From contig NZ_JAGEMK010000012.1 of the NCBI RefSeq assembly GCF_017565425.1, forward strand, positions 1-64,000: a stretch of 64,000 bases of DNA. The letters are read 5' to 3'. How positions within the stretch are numbered: position 1 is the first letter of the stretch; every line of letters starts with the position of its first letter. Positions 27,987-34,495 of the stretch are shown here, in pieces. Made by a program: the position numbers and the translations under genes. Source of the DNA: Actinotalea soli (GTDB lineage: Bacteria; Actinomycetota; Actinomycetes; Actinomycetales; Cellulomonadaceae). Below the pieces are notes generated by a model. The model saw only the letters and a program-made list of their open reading frames with translations, ran no database searches and had not been told where the DNA came from.

Positions 27987-29252
27987 CGAGACCGCGGGGC
28001 TCGCGGCGTCGGCGGGGCTGCCGACCGACGGGCGCGCGAGGCCGTCGACGGGCGGTCGCGCAGTCCCCTCGGCGTGGTCCGCGGGCACGCTCACGACCTC
28101 GACCCGGTCCCGCCCCTCCCGCTTGGCGCGGTAGAGCGCGGCGTCGGCGGCGCGGTACAGGACCTCGAGACGCCGAGGCCCTCGCCCCTCCCCCTGCTCG
28201 GCGTGCCCGGCCACGCCCTCGGGCGGCACCAGGCCTCGCGGTCCGCCCACCATCGGGGCTGGGGCGTCGCCCCGCCCGGGCATGACGTGCGCTCCGCCCG
28301 CACTGAGCGAGAGGGGCACCGCCGCCCCGTCCCAGACCATGGGCTCGGCCTGGACCGCGTGGCGCAGGGCCTCGGCCCGGTGGCCCAGGGCGTCACCGTC
28401 GACCTCGGGGAGGAGGACCGCGAGCTCGTCACCCCCGAGCCGCGCGACGAGGTCCTGGGGCCGTACGTGACCACGCAGCACCTGCGCGACGTGGACGAGG
28501 GCGGCGTCCCCCGCAGGGTGCCCGTACGCGTCGTTGAGGTCCTTGAAGCGGTCGAGGTCGATCACCAGCAGCCCCGTGCCCCGCCCCTGGTCCGGGGAGT
28601 CGAGGAGCTCACGGGCCGCCTGCTCGAAGGCGCGTCGGCTGGCGAGGCCCGTCAGCGAGTCCGTCGTCGCCCACCTGTTCAGCTCGGCGACGAGGACGTC
28701 GTTGCGTCGCCCTGCGCTGACGAGCACCCCGGTGAGGGCGCCGAAGGCCACCGACGCGATCACCAGCTCGGAGGCCACGGCGCTGGGCGGCAGGACCGCG
28801 AGGACGACGACGGCGTCGCACGCCGTCGCGACCGCCATGACGAACCAGGCCGCGGGGGCTCGGAGGTACCCGCCCGCGTAGACCACGGCGAAGGTCAGGC
28901 TGAACCGCGCCGCGGTGCTCGCGTCCTGCGTGCCGACGTTGAAGGCGGTCACCACCAGGGTCGCGACCACGGGCAGCGCGACGAAGGACACCCGCGGCAT
29001 CCGCATCGGTCGACGACGGAACGAGACCGCCACGAGGACCAGCAGGAGGGCGACCACGACGGCCAGGGCGAAGGAGGTGACGGTGGTCCCGGGGCGGTCG
29101 ATCACGACGTTGTAGCCCTCGTACGCGACGAGCACGACCGAGCCGATCGCGGTGAGGGTCGCTGCGACCCGTCCGGCGACCACCCGGTCCCGGGGTTCCA
29201 GCGCGTCGACAAGGGTCACCCTGACAGGATCGGGCCGGACAAGCCCGGACAT
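27984..29252 (-). CDS. diguanylate cyclase (GGDEF domain membrane protein)
   Basis: Membrane-bound c-di-GMP synthase, 422 residues. Five or six hydrophobic helices occupy residues ~25-180, followed by a GGDEF domain: TDSLTGLASRRAFEQAAREL, IDLDRFKDLNDAYGHPAGD and the active site RLGGDELAVLLPE, where the fifth residue is Leu, a common active variant. A ~35-residue insertion rich in Gly/Pro lies late in the domain before YRAADAALYRAKREGR. No inhibitory RxxD motif is evident. An alternative start is the GTG at 29219, preceded six bases earlier by GATCCT. No EAL domain protein is in the window. Confidence 0.92.
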   Translation of the reverse strand: MSGLVRPDPVRVTLVDALEPRDRVVAGRVAATLTAIGSVVLVAYEGYNVVIDRPGTTVTSFALAVVVALLLVLVAVSFRRRPMRMPRVSFVALPVVATLVVTAFNVGTQDASTAARFSLTFAVVYAGGYLRAPAAWFVMAVATACDAVVVLAVLPPSAVASELVIASVAFGALTGVLVSAGRRNDVLVAELNRWATTDSLTGLASRRAFEQAARELLDSPDQGRGTGLLVIDLDRFKDLNDAYGHPAGDAALVHVAQVLRGHVRPQDLVARLGGDELAVLLPEVDGDALGHRAEALRHAVQAEPMVWDGAAVPLSLSAGGAHVMPGRGDAPAPMVGGPRGLVPPEGVAGHAEQGEGRGPRRLEVLYRAADAALYRAKREGRDRVEVVSVPADHAEGTARPPVDGLARPSVGSPADAASPAVS

Positions 29253-29273
29253 GAGGGACAGACGGTGCCGGTC

Positions 29274-30356
29274 TCAGATGTCGGGCAGCAGCCCTCGCGC
29301 GACCCCCGGCTCGGTGCCCGCGACCTCGAGCAGGTCCACCACGAGGGAGCGCAGCAGGAGGACCACGCCCTGCACCTGCCAGTCATCCCGGGAGACCTCC
29401 CACGGGTCGCTGGCCCGCGCGACGGCGGCGAGCCGCTCGCGGGCCTGGGTGGGCACCGCGCCGGCCCCGCGCGCATCGCTCAGCTCGTGGCAGGCCGTCG
29501 AGAGCTCAAGGGCCAGCTCGGCCAGCCGGTCGACCTCGTGGCCGTCACGGACGAGCATCGCGCAGCGGCGCGCCAGCACCCGCGCGTTGCGCATGGCACG
29601 GTCGGCCCGCACCGCGGCGGTCTCGAGGTCGCCCAGCTCACCCCGGTGCCGGCGGTTGGCGGGAGAGACGCGAGCGTTCTGCCGCGCGTTGGCGGCCTCG
29701 GAGCGCCACTGGTCGAGCACGGGCTGCGAGGCGCGGCCCCGCACGAGCGCCTCCTCGACGTCCTCCTCGTCGCCACGGGTCAGACCGCGCCCGAGCAGGC
29801 TCACGACCTCGGTGATCTCGTGGATGCCCTCCTCGGCGAGGGACCGGATCCGGCGGCGCGGGTCCTGCGGCCAGAGTGCGGCAGCCACCAGGGCGACTCC
29901 CCCACCGACCAGCGCGTCGACCCACCGGTCCACCGGTCCGCCCGACTGCGCCGCGGGCAGCCCCACGATGACGATGGCCTGCACCCCGGCCTGGGTCGCG
30001 AGGAGAGCCCCGCGGTCGATGAACCGGGCGACGAGCCCGGCCACCGCCAGGACGACGGCGATCTGCACGGCCCCGCTGCCGATCACGTGCACCAGCAGGT
30101 CGCCCAGGAGAACCCCGACGGCGACGCCGATCGCGAGCTCGGCCACGCGGCGCAGCTGGCGATCGGCCGTGAACCCGAGGGCGACCCATGCCGAGACGGG
30201 GGCGAAGAAGGGATACGGGTGGCCGAGCACGTGGTGCGCGATGGCCCACGCCAGCCCTGCCGCGGCGCTCGCCAGGAGCACCGGGACGAACGCCCGCCGG
30301 ACGCGTGCCCAGCCCTGCCGCACGCGTGCCCGGGCGACGACCCGGGCCGAGGTCAC
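29274..30356 (-). CDS. FUSC family / aromatic acid exporter-like membrane protein
   Basis: Membrane protein of 360 residues. Residues 20-165 contain about five to six helices beginning with AWAIAHHVLGHPYPFFAPVSAWVALG (cited here as HHVLGHPYPFFAPVSA), a FUSC/ArAE N-terminal pattern. The C-terminal half is a soluble helical domain rich in Arg and Glu (GRASQPVLDQWRSEAANARQ). Family members include proposed aromatic-acid and drug exporters, but most actinobacterial ones are untested. It begins with GTG, 16 bases after the YgfZ-like gene. Confidence 0.82.
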   Translation of the reverse strand: MTSARVVARARVRQGWARVRRAFVPVLLASAAAGLAWAIAHHVLGHPYPFFAPVSAWVALGFTADRQLRRVAELAIGVAVGVLLGDLLVHVIGSGAVQIAVVLAVAGLVARFIDRGALLATQAGVQAIVIVGLPAAQSGGPVDRWVDALVGGGVALVAAALWPQDPRRRIRSLAEEGIHEITEVVSLLGRGLTRGDEEDVEEALVRGRASQPVLDQWRSEAANARQNARVSPANRRHRGELGDLETAAVRADRAMRNARVLARRCAMLVRDGHEVDRLAELALELSTACHELSDARGAGAVPTQARERLAAVARASDPWEVSRDDWQVQGVVLLLRSLVVDLLEVAGTEPGVARGLLPDI

Positions 30357-30372
30357 GCCCGGTCGACCCGGG

Positions 30373-31494
30373 TCACGGGGCCGGGCGCGGCGCGAGGCCG
30401 CGAGCCACAGGAGCCCGCGGGGCCGGACGGTCGACCGAGAGCCCTTCGCCCGCGACGACGACCTCCTGGGACGCCGCCACGTCGCCCCCGTCGCAGGCCA
30501 CGACGAGCTCGGCCGTGACGTCGGCGCTGCGCTTGACCACCGCGAGGGCCACCGGTCCGAGCTCGTGGTGCCGCGCGACCGTCGTGACCGCGCCGATCAC
30601 GCGGCCGGCCAGGCTCACCTCGGCGCCGTGCGCAGGCAGCAGGTGGCCCGAGCCGTCCAGGTGCAGCATCACCAGGCGTCGCGGCGGCCGGCCAAGGTTG
30701 TGCACCCGGGCGATCGTCTCCTGGCCCCGGTAGCAGCCCTTGTGCAGGTGGACCGCGGTGCGCAGCCAGTCGAGCTCGTGCGGGATGGTGCGGTGGTCGA
30801 GCTCGGTCGCGGCGCGCGGGCGCCACGCGGCGACGCGCAGGGCCTCGGAGGCCCACGTCCCGGCGAGGCGCCAGCCGGCGGCCTCGCGCTCGGCCACGGC
30901 GGCCTCGAGCTCGGCGCGGGGAACGAGCACCAGGCGCCACGGACGCTCACGGCCCGGGTGCTCGTCGTCGGGCGGGCCGTAGCGGGTGCCGCCGGCGAGG
31001 GTGCGCGGCCACGGGTCGCACCAGGTGACGGGCTCACCGTGGCCGGGCGCGGCGTCCACGGGCTCGCCGAGGGCCGCCCACTGCTCGGTCACGTCGACCA
31101 CCTCGACGCGCATCATGAAGCGCATCGAGTCGAGCCAGGTGGCCAGCCCGGCCGGGTCGGCGGTGATCAGCCACGTCGTCGTGCCGTCGTCGACCACGGC
31201 GGCCGCGTGCTCGACGTGGCCGTGCGGGCTCAGCACGAGCGTCTCGGTCGAGACGTGCGGGGCGAGGGCCGTGAGCTCCTGCGAGGTGATCGAGTTCAGC
31301 CAGGTCAGACGGTCGGGACCGGTGACCGTCACGACCCCCAGGTGGGACTGGTCGACCACTGCTCCACCCGCCTCGAGGGCGCGCTGCTCGGCGGTCGGGT
31401 CGCCGTAGTGCCAGGCCACGCCGTGGTCGGGCCCGGCAGCCTCGACCGCACCGTGGCGGGCGAGCAGCGGGCTTCGGGGCCCCGCGGCGGTCAC
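30373..31494 (-). CDS. ygfZ: folate-binding YgfZ-like protein
   Basis: Tetrahydrofolate-binding protein related to the glycine-cleavage T protein, 373 residues, implicated in iron-sulfur enzyme maintenance. The signature KGCYRGQETIARVHNLG is present near residue 253 with the essential Cys. N-terminal GcvT-like parts are VVDQSHLGVVTVTGPDRLTW and ITSQELTALAP. The GTG at 31494 overlaps the stop of the nitrobindin-like gene (GTGA); the frame further upstream to 31986 is antisense-like and not conserved. Confidence 0.92.
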   Translation of the reverse strand: MTAAGPRSPLLARHGAVEAAGPDHGVAWHYGDPTAEQRALEAGGAVVDQSHLGVVTVTGPDRLTWLNSITSQELTALAPHVSTETLVLSPHGHVEHAAAVVDDGTTTWLITADPAGLATWLDSMRFMMRVEVVDVTEQWAALGEPVDAAPGHGEPVTWCDPWPRTLAGGTRYGPPDDEHPGRERPWRLVLVPRAELEAAVAEREAAGWRLAGTWASEALRVAAWRPRAATELDHRTIPHELDWLRTAVHLHKGCYRGQETIARVHNLGRPPRRLVMLHLDGSGHLLPAHGAEVSLAGRVIGAVTTVARHHELGPVALAVVKRSADVTAELVVACDGGDVAASQEVVVAGEGLSVDRPAPRAPVARGLAPRPAP

Positions 31495-32051
31495 GGCTCG
31501 ACCCGGGTCAGCCGCGCCGAGGCGTAGGACTGCAGCGGCTCGCCGAAGGCGGCGAGGTCCCAGGTCCACATCAGCTCGCCCTGGACGAAGCCGTACAGCC
31601 GGGTCGCAGCGCTGACCTCGGCGGCGTCGGGGGTCCGGGCGATCAGGTCGCTCGCGAGGTCGATGCGCCCGTTGCCCACGATGCCGGCGTACAGCGAGAG
31701 GTGACCGGCGGGGTCCACCAGCATGAGCTCGACCGGGTGCCTGTCCTGCGGGACGTCGGCGGGGCGTTCGGGCGGGATGCGCCAGTAGCCCTGCTCGGTG
31801 CCCCACACCCGAGGCTCGGCCTCGGCGGCGTCGTCGCCGGTGGTGGGGTCGGGCACGGCGTCGGGCGCGAGCCAGAGCGTGCTGCTCCACCGCAGGTACG
31901 GGCCGCCGTCGTGGTCGACGACGACCTCCTGCGTGACCGCGGTCTCCGGGATGTTCGGGTAGACCACGACGCCCTTGCCGCGCCACGTCCCCACGAGCCA
32001 GGCCAGCGGGTAGACCTCAGGGGCGAGCCCTTCGGGCAGGGTGAACGCCAT
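31491..32051 (-). CDS. FABP/nitrobindin-like family protein
   Basis: Small beta-barrel protein of the actinobacterial FABP/nitrobindin family (PF08768), 186 residues. The N-terminal GTWRGKGVVVYPNI matches the GxWxGxG hallmark. In heme-binding members the proximal His lies in the last strand in a context like PLxHHLSARL; here that region reads PLQSYASARLTRV, so the His is missing. The protein is therefore either a non-heme member or uses another ligand. It follows the 35-residue membrane peptide by three bases and overlaps ygfZ, forming a tight operon. Confidence 0.85.
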   Translation of the reverse strand: MAFTLPEGLAPEVYPLAWLVGTWRGKGVVVYPNIPETAVTQEVVVDHDGGPYLRWSSTLWLAPDAVPDPTTGDDAAEAEPRVWGTEQGYWRIPPERPADVPQDRHPVELMLVDPAGHLSLYAGIVGNGRIDLASDLIARTPDAAEVSAATRLYGFVQGELMWTWDLAAFGEPLQSYASARLTRVEP

Positions 32052-32054
32052 GGG

Positions 32055-32162
32055 CTACCGCTGCCCCTGGAAGAGCTTGTAGACGACGTAGCCCGCGAAC
32101 CACGTGATCGTGATCGCGGACGCGACGAGGAGTCCGATGAAGAAGATCTCGAGGGCCAGCAT
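32055..32162 (-). CDS. small single-span membrane protein (35 aa)
   Basis: A 35-codon gene encoding one membrane helix: it starts MLALEIFFIGLLVASAITIT, continues with an aromatic interface WFAGYVVYKLF and ends QGQR. Three lines of support are a stop only three bases before the nitrobindin-like ATG, GC-rich third positions throughout, and a TAGGAT box exactly six bases before the ATG, predicting a leaderless mRNA. I do not recognise a family. It heads the operon with the nitrobindin-like protein and YgfZ. Confidence 0.75.
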   Translation of the reverse strand: MLALEIFFIGLLVASAITITWFAGYVVYKLFQGQR

Positions 32163-32193
32163 GGACCGATCCTACGACGCCTAGGCTTCTCGC
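32163..32193. promoter_or_regulatory. divergent pair of leaderless promoters
   Basis: Only 31 bases separate the ATG of the small membrane protein (minus strand) from the ATG of the DsrE gene (plus strand). Each has a -10 box six bases before its start: TAGGAT on the minus strand (32174-32169) and TAGGCT on the plus strand (32182-32187). Each promoter's upstream region is therefore the other gene's coding start. Confidence 0.65.
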
Positions 32194-32571
32194 ATGCCTG
32201 ACGCGCGCGACCAGCCCTCCCTCGTGGTCAAGACGACCTCGGGGGCCGACCGTCCCGAGGCCTGCAACCAGGCCTTCACGGTCGCAGCCGCCGCGGTCGC
32301 CGCCGGGGCCCGGGTGAGCCTGTGGCTGACCGGGGAGGCGGCGTGGCTCGCGCTGCCCGGCCGGGCGGGCGACGTCGAGCTCGCCCACGCGACCCCGCTC
32401 GCCGACCTGCTCGAGGTCGTGCTGGCCGAGGGTCAGGTCACGGTGTGCACCCAGTGCGCGGTCCGCCGGGGCATCGAGCCGACCGACCTGCTGCCCGGGG
32501 TGCGTGTGGCGGGGGCGCCGAGCTTCGTCGAGGAGACCCTGCGACCCGGGACCCAGGCGTTGGTCTACTGA
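32194..32571 (+). CDS. DsrE family protein
   Basis: Small soluble protein of the DsrE/DsrF/YchN fold, 125 residues. SLVVKTTSGADRPEACNQAF at the N-terminus and the central VTVCTQCAVRRGI match actinobacterial DsrE proteins; the CxxC pair (near residues 85-88) could carry sulfur, but a sulfur-relay role is not established for this clade. It is divergent from the nitrobindin-like operon and converges with a membrane protein gene 22 bases beyond its stop. Confidence 0.85.
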   Translation: MPDARDQPSLVVKTTSGADRPEACNQAFTVAAAAVAAGARVSLWLTGEAAWLALPGRAGDVELAHATPLADLLEVVLAEGQVTVCTQCAVRRGIEPTDLLPGVRVAGAPSFVEETLRPGTQALVY

Positions 32572-32593
32572 GCTGCGGCGCGGGGCGGACCGA

Positions 32594-33328
32594 TCAGCCG
32601 ACGAGGACCCGGCCCACGACGTACACGAGGATCCCGCTGACCGAGACGGGCAGCACGAGGGCGGCCAGGGCTGCCGTCCTGCGCTCGAGGGACGGCACCC
32701 CGTCGAAGAGAACGTGCAGGGCGGCGACGAGCAGCCCGGTCGCGAGTCCCAGGAGGGCCCCGGCGAGGATCGAGACCGAGGGCATCACGGCGCCCACCGT
32801 CCCGCCCGCGACGACGGCAGCGCCCGTGGTCATGACGGCACCGGTCCAGCCTCCCAGGGGAACGGCCGAGACCGCGGCGCCGATCGCGAGGGCCACCGCC
32901 CCGCTCACCACCAGGGAGGTGCCCCCCGGGGTCCGCCCCGAGGCCACCCAGCCTGCGGCCGCGGTCACGATCAGCACCCCCGTCACCGTCCCCGTCACGG
33001 ACTCGACGAGGCGCAGCCGCCCGTCCTGCCGAGCGAGCTCGTTGACGAAGGCCAGCAGCACCGCGAGGGCCAGGACGATCGGCAGGTCCCGCAGGTAGGG
33101 CTCGCCCCGGGTCGCCGTGATCGCGAGGACGGCCCCGGCCCCGGAGAGGGCGATCACCACCCCGGCACCGAGCGGGCTGGGCAGGCCGAGCAGCCGGGGC
33201 CAGCCGATCGCGAAGAGCAGCACCAGCAGGATCGAGACCCCCACCAGGGGGAGCTCGCCGAAGAAGGCAGCCGCAGCGACGAGGGTGGCCACGGCCGCGG
33301 TCAGCACGGCCCGCGTCGAGACGTCCAT
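32594..33328 (-). CDS. multi-spanning membrane protein, unrecognised
   Basis: Hydrophobic protein of 244 residues with seven or eight predicted helices (for example [38 protein letters not shown] and [13 protein letters not shown]). No enzymatic motif is visible. It lies between DsrE and GlnR; in several actinobacteria a permease-like protein of this kind occupies the same place, but I cannot assign a function. No strong ribosome site precedes the ATG at 33328; the longer frame to 33508 has a charged, repetitive N-terminus. Confidence 0.7.
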   Translation of the reverse strand: MDVSTRAVLTAAVATLVAAAAFFGELPLVGVSILLVLLFAIGWPRLLGLPSPLGAGVVIALSGAGAVLAITATRGEPYLRDLPIVLALAVLLAFVNELARQDGRLRLVESVTGTVTGVLIVTAAAGWVASGRTPGGTSLVVSGAVALAIGAAVSAVPLGGWTGAVMTTGAAVVAGGTVGAVMPSVSILAGALLGLATGLLVAALHVLFDGVPSLERRTAALAALVLPVSVSGILVYVVGRVLVG

Positions 33329-33513
33329 CAGCGCACCACGGGCCGCGCGAGCGGACGAGCCGGGTCCGGGTGGCGAGGGCGGCGCGCGGGATCGGCGGGC
33401 GCGGCGAGGGCGGGGCTGAGCACGGTGCAGAGTCTCGCAGATCGGCGCCTGGTCACCCTCCCGGGCCGACGGCGGTACCTTTACCCCCACGTCATCCGCA
33501 GGAGGCAACCCCC

Positions 33514-34290
33514 GTGGCAGACCTTTTGCTGCTCACACCCAGCGCTGGGGGCTCCGCCCAGGTGCTCCCCGCCCTCGGGCTGCTCGGCCACCGGGTCCGG
33601 GTGCTCCCGGTCGAGCCGTCGGCCCTGCTCGACGCGCCCGACTCCGACGTGCTGCTGCTCGATGCGCGGCGCGACCTCGCGGCCGCCCGCTCGACGTGCC
33701 GGCTGCTGCGCGCCACCGGGCTGAGCGTCCCGCTGGTCCTCGTGCTGACCGAGGGCGGCCTCACCGTCGTCACGGCCGAGTGGGGGGCCACGGACATGCT
33801 CCTCGAGGACGCCTCCCCGGCCGAGGTCGAGGCCCGGCTGCGGCTCGCGATGGAGCGCTCCTCCGAGGAGCACCCCGTCGTCGACGTCGAGGAGATCTCG
33901 AGCGGGGAGCTGACCATCGACGCGGGCGGGTACACGGCACGCCTGCGCGGCCGTCCCCTCGACCTCACCTACAAGGAGTTCGAGCTCCTGAAGTACCTCG
34001 CGCAGCACCCGGGCCGGGTGTTCACCCGTGCGCAGCTGCTGCAGGAGGTCTGGGGGTACGACTATTTCGGCGGCACCCGGACGGTCGACGTCCACGTGCG
34101 GCGCCTGCGCGCCAAGCTCGGCCCCGAGCACGAGCAGCTGATCGGGACGGTCCGCAACGTCGGCTACCGCTTCGACCCCCCGCGGGACCGACCCGGCGTC
34201 GAGGTGGTCGCCGAGTCGTCGCGGCCCGTCGAGCCAGTCTCTCCGACCGACCTCGACCCCCACGGCGGGACCCCGTCCGGCCCCTCGTGA
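33514..34290 (+). CDS. glnR: nitrogen regulator GlnR (orphan OmpR-type response regulator)
   Basis: Global nitrogen-assimilation regulator, 258 residues. The receiver domain is atypical ([39 protein letters not shown]), as in Mycobacterium and Streptomyces GlnR, which act without a cognate kinase. The winged helix is almost identical to those proteins: [40 protein letters not shown] and [17 protein letters not shown] perfect AGGAGG lies eight bases before the GTG at 33514. The C-terminal ~35 residues are Pro/Ser-rich and not conserved. A TACCTT box at 33476-33481 may be its -10. Confidence 0.95.
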   Translation: MADLLLLTPSAGGSAQVLPALGLLGHRVRVLPVEPSALLDAPDSDVLLLDARRDLAAARSTCRLLRATGLSVPLVLVLTEGGLTVVTAEWGATDMLLEDASPAEVEARLRLAMERSSEEHPVVDVEEISSGELTIDAGGYTARLRGRPLDLTYKEFELLKYLAQHPGRVFTRAQLLQEVWGYDYFGGTRTVDVHVRRLRAKLGPEHEQLIGTVRNVGYRFDPPRDRPGVEVVAESSRPVEPVSPTDLDPHGGTPSGPS

Positions 34291-34312
34291 CGCGCCGGAC
34301 GTCGGCTTCGCT

Positions 34313-34363
34313 TACCCTGGGGGGCGGTGCGCCGGGAAGACTGGTCGGCAGTCCGCTCCCCCC
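34313..34363 (+). promoter_or_regulatory. mrp promoter and structured leader RNA
   Basis: A TACCCT box (34313-34318) is followed by a compact nested structure: CGG/CCG (34325-34327 with 34353-34355), then GCCG/CGGC (34331-34334 with 34346-34349) around an 11-base loop of GGAAGACTGGT; GGGGGG (34319-34324) could also pair with CCCCCC (34358-34363). GACTG/CAGTC (34339-34343 with 34349-34353) offers a competing fold. The element ends just before the ribosome site of a 37-codon ORF. I cannot assign it to a known riboswitch class. Confidence 0.45.
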
Positions 34364-34381
34364 TGCCCTCTTGGAGTCCAC

Positions 34382-34495
34382 GTGACTGGCGCACGCCTGT
34401 GCCTCTTGGCCGACGTCCCCGCCCTGCGCACCCCCGCAGCGGCCTCCCCGGTCTCCACCCCGCAGCCCACGCCCGTGGGCGGGGGTGACGCGTGA
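34382..34495 (+). CDS. candidate 37-aa leader peptide coupled to mrpA
   Basis: A 37-codon ORF begins with GTG at 34382, has GGAG five bases upstream, and ends with a TGA that overlaps the mrpA GTG start as GTGA. Third codon positions are almost all G or C, as in real genes here. The product begins MTGARLCLLADVPAL and continues as a Pro/Thr/Ser-rich tail without membrane character. Its likely role is translational coupling or control of the antiporter operon. It could also be a fortuitous frame. Confidence 0.5.
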   Translation: MTGARLCLLADVPALRTPAAASPVSTPQPTPVGGGDA

